Below, in pieces: positions 25,545 to 35,119 of a stretch of DNA of 64,000 bases (the stretch's first letter is position 1; the number at the start of each line of letters is the position of its first letter). Source of the stretch: Duganella aquatilis (GTDB taxonomy: Bacteria; Pseudomonadota; Gammaproteobacteria; Burkholderiales; Burkholderiaceae_D); contig NZ_WKJL01000002.1 in NCBI RefSeq assembly GCF_009674565.1, forward strand, positions 248,001 to 312,000, in the 5' to 3' direction. Below the pieces are notes generated by a model. The model did no database searches, was not told the origin of the DNA, and saw only the letters and a program-made list of their open reading frames with translations. The position numbers and the translations under genes were made by a program.

Positions 25545-27023
25545 TTAGAATCGCGGAAGGTGGGCAAACGGCAGCACGCCGCCGCTGACGCGCATCTTGC
25601 CGAATTCGGCGCAGCGGTGCAGCGTGGGGATCGCCTTGTCGGGATTGAGCAGGCCATGCGGATCGAAGCTGCGCTTGACCGAGAAGAACGCCTCCAGCTC
25701 CGCCTGCGCAAACTGCACGCACATGGAATCGATCTTCTCGATGCCCACGCCATGCTCGCCGGTGATGGTGCCGCCGACTTCCACGCACAACGCCAGGATC
25801 TCGGCGCCGAAGGCTTCCGCGCGCTGGAACTCGTCCGGGATATTCGCGTTAAACAGGATCAGCGGATGCAGATTGCCGTCGCCCGCGTGGAACACGTTCG
25901 CGCAACGCAGGCCATATGTGAGTTCCATCGCTGCGATGCCGGCGAGCACCTCGCCCAGGCGCTTGCGCGGAATGGTGCCGTCCATGCAGTAGTAATCCGG
26001 CGAGATGCGGCCGGCGGCGGGGAAGGCGTTCTTGCGGCCGGACCAGAACTTCAGCCGCTCCGCCTCCGACTGCGACACCGCGATCGCACTGGCGCCGGCC
26101 TGGTTCAGCACCGCCGACATGCGCGCGATTTCCTCTTCCACTTCCTCGATGGTGCCGTCGGCCTCGCACAACAGGATGGCGGCGGCGTCGGTGTCATAGC
26201 CAGCCTTGACGAACGGCTCCACCATGCGCGAGGAAGTCTGATCCATCATCTCCAGGCCGGCGGGAATGATGCCCGCCGCGATCAGCGCCGCCACCGCGTG
26301 ACAGCCCTTCACCACCTCGTCGAACGACGCCATGATCACGCGCGCAGTGGCCGGCTTGGGCACCAGCTTGACCGTCACTTCGGTGACGATGCCCAGCATG
26401 CCCTCGGAGCCGATAAACACCGACAGCAGATCCAGTCCCGGCGCATCGAGCGCCTCGCTGCCCAGTTCCACCACGTCGCCGTCGATGGTCACCACGCGCA
26501 CACGCAGCACGTTGTGCACCGTCAGGCCGTACTTCAGGCAATGCACGCCGCCGGAGTTTTCCGCCACGTTGCCGCCGATGGTGCAGGCGATCTGCGACGA
26601 TGGATCGGGCGCGTAGTACAGGCCATGCTGCGCCGCCGCTTCCGAAATCGCCAGGTTGCGCACACCCGGCTGCACCACCGCCGTCCGCGAATAGGCGTCC
26701 ATGCGCACGATACGGTTCAACCGAGCGGTAGACAACACCACGCCGTCGGCAATTGGCATCGCGCCGCCGGACAGGCCGGTGCCCGCGCCGCGCGGCACGA
26801 TGGGCACGTTCAGGTCGCGGCATACCTTGAGCACCGCAACAATCTGCGCCTCGGTATCGGGCAGCACGACGATCATCGGCAGCTGCCGATACGCCGCCAG
26901 ACCATCGCATTCATAAGGACGCGTATCCTCGGGCGCCGACAGCACAGCGCGCTGCGGCAGCACATGCTGCAACGCCGCAGCAAGCTGCGCACGCCGGGAG
27001 ACAAGGTCAGAAACAGTGTTCAT
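25545..27023 (-). CDS. glcD: Glycolate oxidase subunit GlcD
   Basis: This 492-residue FAD-linked oxidase subunit oxidises glycolate to glyoxylate. The FAD-binding segment is PRGAGTGLSGGAMP near residue 98, with IACTIGGNVAENSGG and a C-terminal HAGDGNLHP and GEHGVGIEK. It is first in the glcDEF operon. No GlcC-type GntR regulator is adjacent in this window. Confidence 0.96.
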   Translation of the reverse strand: MNTVSDLVSRRAQLAAALQHVLPQRAVLSAPEDTRPYECDGLAAYRQLPMIVVLPDTEAQIVAVLKVCRDLNVPIVPRGAGTGLSGGAMPIADGVVLSTARLNRIVRMDAYSRTAVVQPGVRNLAISEAAAQHGLYYAPDPSSQIACTIGGNVAENSGGVHCLKYGLTVHNVLRVRVVTIDGDVVELGSEALDAPGLDLLSVFIGSEGMLGIVTEVTVKLVPKPATARVIMASFDEVVKGCHAVAALIAAGIIPAGLEMMDQTSSRMVEPFVKAGYDTDAAAILLCEADGTIEEVEEEIARMSAVLNQAGASAIAVSQSEAERLKFWSGRKNAFPAAGRISPDYYCMDGTIPRKRLGEVLAGIAAMELTYGLRCANVFHAGDGNLHPLILFNANIPDEFQRAEAFGAEILALCVEVGGTITGEHGVGIEKIDSMCVQFAQAELEAFFSVKRSFDPHGLLNPDKAIPTLHRCAEFGKMRVSGGVLPFAHLPRF

Positions 27024-27112
27024 GGGTCATGCACCTGAAAACACAGATGGAGCCACGATTGTAAGCCCATTTGTTGTATTCTTCGGTGCATCGCCATCAA
27101 GGACTGAATATT

Positions 27113-27667
27113 ATGGGCAACCGACTCTCTAAAATTGCTACGCGTACCGGTGACGGCGGCACGACCGGTCTGGGCGACGGCAGCCGCACGGACAAGGACA
27201 GCGTCCGCATCACCGCCATCGGCGAGGTGGATGAATTGAATTCGCATCTGGGCCTGCTGCTGTGCGAGGAGATGCCGGCCGATCTGCGCGACGAACTGGT
27301 CACCATCCAGCACGATCTGTTCGACCTGGGCGGCGAGTTATGCATTCCGGGCTATCAGATGATCAAGGAAGCGCATGTCGAGCGGCTGGATGATCTGCTG
27401 GCGAAGTACAACGCCACGCTGCCGCCGCTGACGGAATTCATTCTGCCGGCCGGCTCGCGCGCCGCCTCGCAGGCGCATGTGTGCCGCACGGTGTGCCGCC
27501 GCGCCGAGCGCGCCATCGTCACGCTGGGCAAGGCGGAGACCATCCACGAACATCCGCGCCAGTATGTGAACCGCCTGTCGGACCTGCTGTTTGTGCTGTC
27601 GCGTGTGTTGAACCGCTACGCCGGCGGCAGCGACGTGCTGTGGCAGCACGAGCGCAAACGCGGCTAA
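27113..27667 (+). CDS. Cob(I)yrinic acid a,c-diamide adenosyltransferase, PduO/MMAB type
   Basis: This 184-residue enzyme transfers adenosine from ATP to cob(I)alamin. The N-terminal ATP-binding motif is TRTGDGGTTGLGDGSRT, followed by EVDELNSHLG and a C-terminal CRRAERAI and NRLSDLLFVLSR. The ATG at 27113 follows AAGGACTGA; an earlier in-frame TTG/ATG-type extension is not conserved. It is divergent from glcD and overlaps the M48 gene end by four bases. Confidence 0.95.
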   Translation: MGNRLSKIATRTGDGGTTGLGDGSRTDKDSVRITAIGEVDELNSHLGLLLCEEMPADLRDELVTIQHDLFDLGGELCIPGYQMIKEAHVERLDDLLAKYNATLPPLTEFILPAGSRAASQAHVCRTVCRRAERAIVTLGKAETIHEHPRQYVNRLSDLLFVLSRVLNRYAGGSDVLWQHERKRG

Positions 27668-28407
27668 TCGCCAAACAGCCGCGCCATGCCCTGCGCCATG
27701 CTGAGGCGCGAGGTGTTGGCGGGATAGGCGCCGGACAGCAGCGCCGTCTGCTCGCCATCGGCCAGCTTGCGGTAGAAGCTGACCATGTCGCCCGCCGCCC
27801 AGCCGGCGCGGTGGGCCAGCACCATGCCGAGATGATCGGCCTCGGATTCCTGCAGGCTGGATAGCTTCGACAGGCGGATCTGCAGCGACAGGTCGCTGTC
27901 CAACCGCGCCATCACCACTTCCAGCGGCACGGCCGGGAAACGGTTCAGCAGCATCGCCTCGGAGAAGGTTTCGCGGTGGTGCTCGGCCACCGCGTGCGCG
28001 ACTTCATGCGCCAGCAGCGTCGCCAGCTCGCCATCGGTCAACGCCAGCCGGTGCACGAAGGCGCTGCCGACCAGGATCTTGCCGCCAGCCAGACACAGGG
28101 CGTCCACATCGTCATCGCTGGTGGTATGGACTTCCCACTGCCACTGCGCGGCCTCCGGTTTCAATTCGATAGCCACGCGGATCAATTCGGCGCTGATGTA
28201 ACGCAGGCGCACCAGCAGCGCGCGGTCTTCATCGAGCTTGCCGTCGGCTGCCAGGTCCACCGTGCGGTCGATGTAGCGCTGTTCCATGCTTTCATCCACT
28301 TCGGCGGCGCTGAAGATCAGTTCCTGCACGCGGCCGGATTCCGGCACCTGCGCGGCAGCCGGCAATGTCATCGCCAACAACATCAAGCCTGCGGTAATCA
28401 GCTTCAT
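27664..28407 (-). CDS. M48 family metallopeptidase, exported
   Basis: The 247-residue zinc peptidase has a signal peptide (residues 1-19, ending AAAQ), the zinc motif HEVAH near residue 134 and the third ligand in LQESEADHLG. It is shorter than BepA-type proteins, with no TPR repeats. The target substrate is unknown; relatives act in envelope quality control. A 21-bp AT-rich dyad lies ten bases upstream of its ATG. Confidence 0.9.
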   Translation of the reverse strand: MKLITAGLMLLAMTLPAAAQVPESGRVQELIFSAAEVDESMEQRYIDRTVDLAADGKLDEDRALLVRLRYISAELIRVAIELKPEAAQWQWEVHTTSDDDVDALCLAGGKILVGSAFVHRLALTDGELATLLAHEVAHAVAEHHRETFSEAMLLNRFPAVPLEVVMARLDSDLSLQIRLSKLSSLQESEADHLGMVLAHRAGWAAGDMVSFYRKLADGEQTALLSGAYPANTSRLSMAQGMARLFGD

Positions 28408-28416
28408 GCCAGCCCC

Positions 28417-28437
28417 TGATATAAACTGTTTATATCA
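28417..28437. promoter_or_regulatory. AT-rich 21-bp dyad upstream of M48 peptidase gene
   Basis: TGATATAAAC-T-GTTTATATCA is a perfect dyad with 10-bp arms and a one-base centre, contrasting with GC-rich surroundings. It ends ten bases before the M48 start codon, where a bound protein would block transcription or initiation. No cognate regulator is evident except the LysR gene next door. Confidence 0.6.
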
Positions 28438-28471
28438 ATATAGGACAGCCTGCGCCTTAGGCAAGAAAATT

Positions 28472-29377
28472 TCAGGAAGCGTTGTATCCCGGCAGCAGTG
28501 CAATCTGCACCGCCAGATAATCCAGCAGCAGGCGCGCGCGCAACGGCTGGTAGCGGCGCGATGGCGACAGCAGGTGCAGCGGCTGCGGTTGCCCATGCCA
28601 TGCGGGCAGCACGCGCACCAATGCGCCGCTATCGAGCAAGTCCTGCACCAACCATAGAGGACACAGGCCGACACCGCCGCCTGCCGCCAGACTCTCCCGG
28701 ATCGCCAGCGCATTGTTGACGCGATAGCGGCCGCGCGTCTGGACGGTTTCGCTGCGGTCGCCATCATGCAATGTGAGCAGATCGGCATCGGCCAGCCAGG
28801 CGAAGCGGATGTAGTCGTGCCGCGCCAGGTCCTGCGGCTGCTTCGGCTTGCCGCGCGCTTTCAGGTAGGACGGCGCGGCCACCAGCTGGCGCGGCGAGGT
28901 GGCGGCCAATCTGGCGATGGCGTCCGGCGGCAGCTCGCGTCCCTGGCGGACGGCGATGTCCACGCCTTCCTTGACCAGATCGACCATGCGGTCGTCGAGT
29001 ATCAGTTCGATGTCCACCTGCGGATATTGCGCCAGGAACGGCGCCAGCAAACCGTTCAGGCGGAACTGGCCGAAGGCGGCCGGCGCGTTCAGGCGTATCA
29101 GGCCGGCCGGCGTTTCGGTCTGGCCGCGCGCCTCGGCCACGGCATCCTGGTATTCGGCCAGCACGCCCAGCGCGCGCTGGTAGAAGCGGCGTCCCTGCGG
29201 CGTCGGCTGCAAGCTGGTGGTGCTGCGCTCCAGCAGGCGCACACCCAGTTCGCACTCCAGGCTCGCCATCAGTTTGCTGACGGTAGGCTGGGTGGTGCCC
29301 TCCTCGCGCGCGACGGCGGACAAGCTGCCCAGTTCCACGGCGCGGACAAAACAGCGTAGCGATCGGATAGTGTCCAT
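28472..29377 (-). CDS. LysR family transcriptional regulator
   Basis: The 301-residue protein has the LysR winged helix at residues 1-60 (FVRAVELGSLSAVAREEG, TQPTVSKLMASLE) and a periplasmic-binding-like effector domain. It resembles the large subgroup with RLNAPAAFGQ and ALAIRESLAAGGGVGL segments. It is divergent from the SGNH hydrolase gene, with a T-N11-A site between them, so control of that gene is likely. Confidence 0.92.
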   Translation of the reverse strand: MDTIRSLRCFVRAVELGSLSAVAREEGTTQPTVSKLMASLECELGVRLLERSTTSLQPTPQGRRFYQRALGVLAEYQDAVAEARGQTETPAGLIRLNAPAAFGQFRLNGLLAPFLAQYPQVDIELILDDRMVDLVKEGVDIAVRQGRELPPDAIARLAATSPRQLVAAPSYLKARGKPKQPQDLARHDYIRFAWLADADLLTLHDGDRSETVQTRGRYRVNNALAIRESLAAGGGVGLCPLWLVQDLLDSGALVRVLPAWHGQPQPLHLLSPSRRYQPLRARLLLDYLAVQIALLPGYNAS

Positions 29378-29384
29378 GCAGTCT

Positions 29385-29401
29385 CATTCCATATTTGAAT
29401 G
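29385..29401. promoter_or_regulatory. LysR-type binding site candidate
   Basis: CATTC-N7-GAATG is a 5-bp dyad containing the T-N11-A pattern of LysR boxes, eight bases upstream of the LysR ATG and 75 bases upstream of the divergent SGNH hydrolase ATG. This is the usual place for an autoregulatory LysR site. Confidence 0.5.
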
Positions 29402-29476
29402 AAGTATAGTCAGTTTATCCTCCTTCTGCTCACCCGTGGAATGACCTATCGTGCGCTTTTCGACAGGAGAGCAGTC

Positions 29477-30676
29477 ATGAAAAGATTTATCGCTGGCGCG
29501 CTATGCGCCGTCATTACCGGGCCGCTGCTTGCGGCGGATAACTGGATCGCGACCTGGCAGGCCAGCCCGCATGCGACGTGGGGCGAACAGGAATTCGCGT
29601 TGCCGACGGGCGTTCCCGCTGTACTGGAGCGGCAGACCGTGCGCGAAACGGCCCGCATCAGCATGGGCGGGCGGCGTGTGTGCGTGGTGCTGTCGAACCG
29701 CTATGGCACGCAACCGCTGGCGATCGGCGAGGCACGGCTGGCACGCGACGGCGAGGCCGGAACCGTGCTGACTTTTGGCGGACAGCGCGATGTCGTCATT
29801 CCGCCCGGTGCGCCCGTAGTCAGCGACGCTTTGGCGATGCCGGTGGCGGCGCTGGAAAAGCTGACCGTCAGCGTATATCTGCCGGAGCGTACGGCGCTGG
29901 CGACTTTTCACTGGGGCGCGCAGCAGACCGGCGCCATTGTGGAGGGCAACCAGGCCGGCGCGGTGACGTGGCGGGCGGCGCAGGCGCTGCATGGGCGGGC
30001 GCTGTTGAGCGGCATCTGGGTGGATGCGGCGGCGCCGACGCACGCGGTGGCGGCGTTTGGCGATTCGATCACGGACGGTAATGGCTCGACGCCGGATCGC
30101 GACCGGCGCTGGCCGGACTATCTGGCCGCGCGTCTCAGCGCCGGCGATGGTGGCGTCGCCGTCATCAACGCCGGCATTTCGGGCGCGAGGCTGCTGGGCG
30201 ACCGCATGGGTGTCAACGCCGCCGCGCGCTTCGAACAGGACGTGCTGGCGCAGCCCGGCGTGCAAACGGCAGTGGTGCTGATGGGGATTAACGATATCGG
30301 CTGGCCGCAAAGCGTGTTCGCGCCGCAGGAAGCGCCGATGACGGCGGCGCGCATGATCGCCGTCTACCGCCAGCTGATCGCCCAGGCGCAGGCGCGCAAG
30401 GTGCGCATCATCGGCGCCACGCTGCCGCCGTTCGAAGGCACGGCCATCGCAGGCTATTACACGCCCGCCAAGGACGCGCTGCGCCGGCAGGTGAATCAAT
30501 GGATCAGGGAGAGCAAGGAGTTCGACGCGGTGGCCGATATGGACGCGCTGCTGCGCGACCCGGGCCACCCGTCGCGCATGCTGCCGCGCTACGACAGCGG
30601 CGACCACCTGCATCCCGGCGACGCCGGATACGAAGCGATGGCCGCCGCCGTGGCGGAGATGATCAGCCGTTATTGA
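29477..30676 (+). CDS. Secreted SGNH/GDSL-family hydrolase
   Basis: The 399-residue protein has a signal peptide (residues 1-20), then an SGNH esterase domain: GDS block AFGDSITDG with nucleophile S197, Gly in GISGARL, Asn in MGIND, and Asp/His in [12 protein letters not shown]. The roughly 170 residues before the GDS block form an N-terminal beta-rich part, seen in rhamnogalacturonan-acetylesterase-like and lipase-like relatives. The ATG at 29477 follows CAGGAGAG. The last 14 bases overlap dxs. Confidence 0.9.
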   Translation: MKRFIAGALCAVITGPLLAADNWIATWQASPHATWGEQEFALPTGVPAVLERQTVRETARISMGGRRVCVVLSNRYGTQPLAIGEARLARDGEAGTVLTFGGQRDVVIPPGAPVVSDALAMPVAALEKLTVSVYLPERTALATFHWGAQQTGAIVEGNQAGAVTWRAAQALHGRALLSGIWVDAAAPTHAVAAFGDSITDGNGSTPDRDRRWPDYLAARLSAGDGGVAVINAGISGARLLGDRMGVNAAARFEQDVLAQPGVQTAVVLMGINDIGWPQSVFAPQEAPMTAARMIAVYRQLIAQAQARKVRIIGATLPPFEGTAIAGYYTPAKDALRRQVNQWIRESKEFDAVADMDALLRDPGHPSRMLPRYDSGDHLHPGDAGYEAMAAAVAEMISRY

Positions 30677-32534
30677 CGACCAGGCGCGGCTCGTCGCTCA
30701 GGTAGCGCTGTTTGATCGAAGCGGTGATGCCGGCGGCATCCAGGCCGACGCTGGCCAGCAGCTTGGCCGGGTCGCCGTGGTCGATGAACTTGTCCGGCAG
30801 GCCAAGCATCAGCATCGGCTTGACGAGGCCTGCGGCGGCCAGCGCTTCCGCCACGGCGGCGCCGGCGCCGCCCATGATGCAGCCCTCTTCCACCGTCACG
30901 AAGTAATCATGGTCGGCGGCCAGCTGCTTCACCAGCTCCACGTCCAGCGGCTTGACGAAGCGCATATTGGCCACGGTGGCGTTCAGCGTTTCGCCGGCGG
31001 CCACCGACGGCGCCACCATCGAGCCGAAGGCCAGGATGGCGATCTTCTGGCCGCCGCGCTTGATCTCGCCCTTGCCGATGGCAATCGACGTCAGCTCCGG
31101 CTTGATCGCCGCGCCGATGCCGGCGCCACGCGGATAGCGGATCGCGGCAGGACCGTTGTAGTGGTAGCCGGTGGTCAGCATCTGGCGGCATTCGTTTTCG
31201 TCCGATGCCGCCATCACCACCATGTTCGGGATGCAGCGCAGGTAGGCCAGGTCGTAGTTGCCGGCGTGGGTGGCGCCGTCGGCGCCCACCAGGCCTGCGC
31301 GGTCCAGCGCAAAGGTCACGTCCAGGTTTTGCAGCGCCACGTCGTGGATCAGCTGATCGTAGCCGCGTTGCAGGAAGGTGGAGTAGATCGCCACCACCGG
31401 CTTCAGGCCTTCGCAGGCCAGGCCGGCGCCGAAGGTCACCGAATGCTGCTCGGCGATGCCGACGTCGAAGTAACGGTCAGGATATTCCTGGTCGAAGCGC
31501 ACCATGCCCGAACCTTCGCGCATGGCCGGCGTGATGCCGACCAGCTTCTTGTCGGCGGCGGCCATGTCGCACAGCCAGTCGCCGAAGACTTCGGTGTAGG
31601 TTTTCTTCGACGGCGCGGCGGCCGGCTTGATGCCTTCGGCCGGATTGAACTTGCCGGTGCCGTGGTACAGGATAGGCTCGGCCTCGGCCAGCTTGTAGCC
31701 CTGGCCCTTCTTGGTCACCACGTGCAGGAACTGCGGGCCTTTCAGCTGCTTGATGTTCTGCAGCGTCGGGATCAGCGACTCCAGGTCGTGGCCGTCGATC
31801 GGGCCGATGTAGTTGAAGCCGAATTCCTCGAACATCGTGGCCGGCACCACCATGCCCTTCGCATGTTCTTCCAGTTTCTTGGCCAGTTCCAGCACCGGCG
31901 CCGGCAGCACCGATTTGCCGACGTTCTTGGCGGCGGCGTAGAACTGCCCGGACATCAGGCGCGCCAGGTAGCGGTTCAAGGCGCCGACCGGCGGCGAGAT
32001 CGACATGTCGTTGTCGTTCAGGATCACCAGCAGATTGACGTCGTCCTGCACGCCGGCGTTGTTCAGCGCTTCGAACGCCATGCCGGCGGTCATGGAGCCG
32101 TCGCCGATGACGGCGATGGCGTGCCGATGCTCGCCCTTGATCTTGGCCGCCTGCGCCATGCCCAGCGCCGCCGAAATCGAGGTCGACGAGTGCGCGGTGC
32201 CGAAGGTGTCGTATTCGCTTTCGTCGCGTTTCGGGAAGCCCGAAATGCCGTTCAGCTGGCGCAGCGTGTGCATGCGCTCGCGGCGGCCGGTCAGGATCTT
32301 GTGCGAGTAGGTCTGGTGGCCCACGTCCCAGACGATGCGGTCGTGCGGCGTGTTGAACACGTAGTGCAGCGCCACCGTCAGTTCCACCGTGCCGAGATTG
32401 GACGACAGGTGGCCGCCGGTCTTGGACACGGAATCGAGCAGGTAGGCGCGCAGTTCATGCGCCAGCGGCGTCAGTTGGCTGTACGAGAGTTTGCGTACAT
32501 CGGCCGGGGATTCTATTTTTTCGAGCAAGTTCAT
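30663..32534 (-). CDS. dxs: 1-deoxy-D-xylulose-5-phosphate synthase
   Basis: This thiamine-diphosphate enzyme joins pyruvate and glyceraldehyde 3-phosphate, first step of the MEP isoprenoid pathway. The 623-residue protein has [14 protein letters not shown], the ThDP motif [15 protein letters not shown]...NDND, and the transketolase-type [15 protein letters not shown]. It starts immediately after the ispA stop, so xseB-ispA-dxs form one operon. Confidence 0.98.
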   Translation of the reverse strand: MNLLEKIESPADVRKLSYSQLTPLAHELRAYLLDSVSKTGGHLSSNLGTVELTVALHYVFNTPHDRIVWDVGHQTYSHKILTGRRERMHTLRQLNGISGFPKRDESEYDTFGTAHSSTSISAALGMAQAAKIKGEHRHAIAVIGDGSMTAGMAFEALNNAGVQDDVNLLVILNDNDMSISPPVGALNRYLARLMSGQFYAAAKNVGKSVLPAPVLELAKKLEEHAKGMVVPATMFEEFGFNYIGPIDGHDLESLIPTLQNIKQLKGPQFLHVVTKKGQGYKLAEAEPILYHGTGKFNPAEGIKPAAAPSKKTYTEVFGDWLCDMAAADKKLVGITPAMREGSGMVRFDQEYPDRYFDVGIAEQHSVTFGAGLACEGLKPVVAIYSTFLQRGYDQLIHDVALQNLDVTFALDRAGLVGADGATHAGNYDLAYLRCIPNMVVMAASDENECRQMLTTGYHYNGPAAIRYPRGAGIGAAIKPELTSIAIGKGEIKRGGQKIAILAFGSMVAPSVAAGETLNATVANMRFVKPLDVELVKQLAADHDYFVTVEEGCIMGGAGAAVAEALAAAGLVKPMLMLGLPDKFIDHGDPAKLLASVGLDAAGITASIKQRYLSDEPRLVVNNG

Positions 32535-33425
32535 TTATGCCTTCCGCTGCACGATCAGGTCCGCGAGTTCGCGTAATCGCAAAGCTTTTTCTCCAAACGG
32601 CGCGAGCGCAGCATGCGCGTCGAGCCGCAATTTTTCCGCCAGTGCGCGCGACGGTGCCAGACCTAATATGGATACATAGGTCGGCTTGTTGTCGGCCGCA
32701 TCCTTGCCGGCGGTTTTGCCCAGCGTGGCCGAATCGGCCGTCGCGTCGAGCACATCGTCCACCACCTGGAACGCCAGGCCGATGGCGCGCGCGTAAACTT
32801 CCAGCGCGTTCAGTTCCGTATCGTCCAGTTCCTTGCCGGCCAGGGCGCCCAGCACCACGGACACGCGCAGCAAGGCGCCGGTTTTCAGCTGGTGCATGCG
32901 CTCCAGCTGTTCCAGCGTCAGGCTGAGGCCGACGCTGTCGAGATCGATGGCCTGGCCGCCGCACATGCCGGCCGAACCGGAGGCCTGGGCCAGCAGCCGC
33001 AGCATCGCCGCCACGCGTGCCGGCGGCACGCTGGTGGTCTCGGCCAGCACCAGGAAGGCCTGCGATTGCAGCGCGTCGCCGACCAGCAGCGCGGTCGCTT
33101 CGTCGTAGGCCACGTGCACCGTCGGCTTGCCGCGGCGCAGCGCGTCGTCGTCCATGCACGGCATGTCGTCGTGCACCAGCGAGTAGGCGTGGATCATTTC
33201 CACCGCCGCCGCCGCGCGGCTCAGCGTGGCAGGGGCGGCGCCGAACAGGGCGCCGGCCGCGTACACCAGCAGCGGCCGCACGCGCTTGCCGCCGCCCAGC
33301 AGCGCATAGCGCATCGCTGCGTGCAGCCTGGTGGGCACGGTGTCGGCCGACGGCAGGAAACCGGATAAATCGTTTTCCGATCCGGCCTGCACGGTTTTCA
33401 TCCAGTCGTCGAAGGCGGCGCTCAT
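32535..33425 (-). CDS. ispA: Farnesyl diphosphate synthase (polyprenyl synthetase)
   Basis: The 296-residue enzyme condenses isopentenyl diphosphate with dimethylallyl and geranyl diphosphate. The first Asp-rich motif DDMPCMDD is at 86-93 and the second DDVLD near residue 222; GGGKRVRP precedes them. Length fits IspA. Its start overlaps the xseB stop by four bases. Confidence 0.96.
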   Translation of the reverse strand: MSAAFDDWMKTVQAGSENDLSGFLPSADTVPTRLHAAMRYALLGGGKRVRPLLVYAAGALFGAAPATLSRAAAAVEMIHAYSLVHDDMPCMDDDALRRGKPTVHVAYDEATALLVGDALQSQAFLVLAETTSVPPARVAAMLRLLAQASGSAGMCGGQAIDLDSVGLSLTLEQLERMHQLKTGALLRVSVVLGALAGKELDDTELNALEVYARAIGLAFQVVDDVLDATADSATLGKTAGKDAADNKPTYVSILGLAPSRALAEKLRLDAHAALAPFGEKALRLRELADLIVQRKA

Positions 33426-33685
33426 TGTTCGCCCTCGCCAACCGCCACGAAAGGCTTCAGCATGTCGCCTTCCAGCACCTTGACCTGGGATTCCACTTTT
33501 TCCAGCTGGGCCGCGCAGAATTTCACCAGCTCCGAGCCGCGCGCATAGGCGGCCACCGAGGCTTCCAGCGGCAGTTGACCCGCCTCCATCTGTGCGACCA
33601 GTTGCGCCAGTTCCGCCATCGCTTCTTCAAACGAAGCGGGAGCGAGGGCGGCGGCGGTCGCGTCGGCAGTTAGTTTCTTAGACAT
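33422..33685 (-). CDS. xseB: Exodeoxyribonuclease VII small subunit
   Basis: The 87-residue helical protein has the family signature [19 protein letters not shown] followed by [13 protein letters not shown]. It partners XseA, which is not in this window. It is first in the xseB-ispA-dxs operon, the usual order in proteobacteria. Confidence 0.96.
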   Translation of the reverse strand: MSKKLTADATAAALAPASFEEAMAELAQLVAQMEAGQLPLEASVAAYARGSELVKFCAAQLEKVESQVKVLEGDMLKPFVAVGEGEQ

Positions 33686-34009
33686 AGTTATCAGTTATCT
33701 TGGGCACAGCCAGGCCAGCGCAGTGTAGCCCGATATTTTAGAACAAACCACCTTATCCCGTGGAACATTAGCGCCCGGGCATGCTGCGGACTCTGGATTT
33801 TAGCGCAATCGTCCTCATTTTCCCTGATGAGCATGCAGTTATTGCAATGTTCTGCACAATAAGCGAGCAAGCTGGACTGTTGGTACCGCGCAAAACACGG
33901 TATAATCGCCGGTTCTGTCCTAAATACCACCTCAACGCATTTGAATGCGGGTTGTCTTTACGGATTCTGTCTCTTCTTGGTTTGATGTATATATTAAGGG
34001 GGGGTTTGG
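33686..34009 (+). other. 324-bp non-coding leader of the Rieske oxygenase operon
   Basis: This divergent intergenic stretch separates xseB from the oxygenase gene. On the plus strand TGTTGG (33878-33883), 17 bases, then TATAAT (33901-33906) form a plausible sigma-70 promoter, leaving a leader of about 100 bases. The leader contains a small hairpin, CGCATT-TG-AATGCG (33936-33949), and ends in a G-run before the start codon. No RNA family or small gene was recognised. Confidence 0.5.
33878..33906 (+). promoter_or_regulatory. Sigma-70 type promoter for the Rieske oxygenase operon
   Basis: The -35 element is TGTTGG, the spacer 17 bases, and the -10 is a consensus TATAAT. It is the best such match in the 33686-34009 gap and points toward the oxygenase gene. 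Confidence 0.5.
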
Positions 34010-35110
34010 ATGTCCGATCTGGGTACCCACGCCAAGCTAGCGCGGCCAACCGCGCAACTTCCGGTCAACGTCTATTTTGACGAAACGCTACTGCAGCGTG
34101 AAATGCAGCAATTATTCAAAGCCGGTCCGCGCTATGTCGGCCACGAGCTGATGGTGCCAAATGTTGGCGATTTCGCCACACTGGCCGCCGAAAACGAAGG
34201 CCGCATGCTGGTGCGCAACGCCAATGGCATCGAATTGCTGTCCAACGTCTGCCGCCACCGCCAGGCGCTGATGTTCAATGGCCGCGGCAACGCCAACAAC
34301 ATTGTCTGCCCGCTGCACCGCTGGACCTACGACCTCAAGGGTGAATTGATCGGCGCGCCGCACTTCCCCGAAACGCCCTGCCTGAACCTGCCGAAGACCC
34401 AGCTGCAAAGCTGGAACGGCCTGCTGTTCGAGCAAAACGGCTACAACGTCATGGAAGAGCTGAACCAGCTGTCGGTGACCAAGGACCTGGATTTCAGCGG
34501 CTACATGCTGGACCACGTGGAAGTCCACCACTGCGACTACAACTGGAAGACCTTCATCGAGGTCTACCTGGAGGACTACCACGTCGAGCCCTTCCATCCC
34601 GGCCTGGGCAGCTTCGTCACCTGTGACGACCTGCGCTGGGAGTTCGGCCGCGAGTACAGCGTGCAGACGGTGGGCGTGCACAAGGGCCTGCAAAAGTCCG
34701 GTTCGGAAATCTACAAGCGCTGGCAGGAGCAGGTGCTGAAGTTCCGCGGCGGCGAACCGCCGCCGTATGGCGCCATCTGGCTGACTCTGTACCCGAACAT
34801 CATGGTCGAGTGGTATCCGCACGTGCTGATCGTCTCGACCCTGTGGCCGGAAGGTCCGAACCGCACCAGGAACGTGGTGGAGTTCTACTATCCAGAGGAA
34901 ATCGTGCTGTTCGAGCGCGAATTCATCGAGGCCGAACGCGCCGCCTACATGGAAACCTGTATCGAGGACGACGAGATTGGCCAACGCATGGACGCCGGCC
35001 GCAAAGTCCTGATGGACCGCGGCGAAACGGACGGCGGGCCGTATCAATCACCGATGGAAGACGGCATGCAACACTTCCACGAGTGGTACCAACGTAAAAT
35101 GGATTTATAA
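34010..35110 (+). CDS. Rieske non-heme iron oxygenase, alpha-subunit type
   Basis: The 366-residue protein has a Rieske 2Fe-2S domain with C81, H83, C100 and H103 (CRHRQ and CPLHRW) and a catalytic domain with the mononuclear iron His pair in EDYHVEPFH; a late Asp in the EDDEIGQRMDAG stretch may complete the triad. No ferredoxin, reductase or beta subunit is adjacent, so it must borrow redox partners. The substrate is unknown. Downstream, 9 bp away, is a DMT transporter gene. Confidence 0.9.
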   Translation: MSDLGTHAKLARPTAQLPVNVYFDETLLQREMQQLFKAGPRYVGHELMVPNVGDFATLAAENEGRMLVRNANGIELLSNVCRHRQALMFNGRGNANNIVCPLHRWTYDLKGELIGAPHFPETPCLNLPKTQLQSWNGLLFEQNGYNVMEELNQLSVTKDLDFSGYMLDHVEVHHCDYNWKTFIEVYLEDYHVEPFHPGLGSFVTCDDLRWEFGREYSVQTVGVHKGLQKSGSEIYKRWQEQVLKFRGGEPPPYGAIWLTLYPNIMVEWYPHVLIVSTLWPEGPNRTRNVVEFYYPEEIVLFEREFIEAERAAYMETCIEDDEIGQRMDAGRKVLMDRGETDGGPYQSPMEDGMQHFHEWYQRKMDL

Positions 35111-35119
35111 GGTTTCACG

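Noticed and set aside
24502..25788. Longer glcE reading starting at 25788
   Set aside because: The extra N-terminal part is an out-of-frame translation of glcD with no FAD-domain similarity; the ATG at 25542 fits the family.
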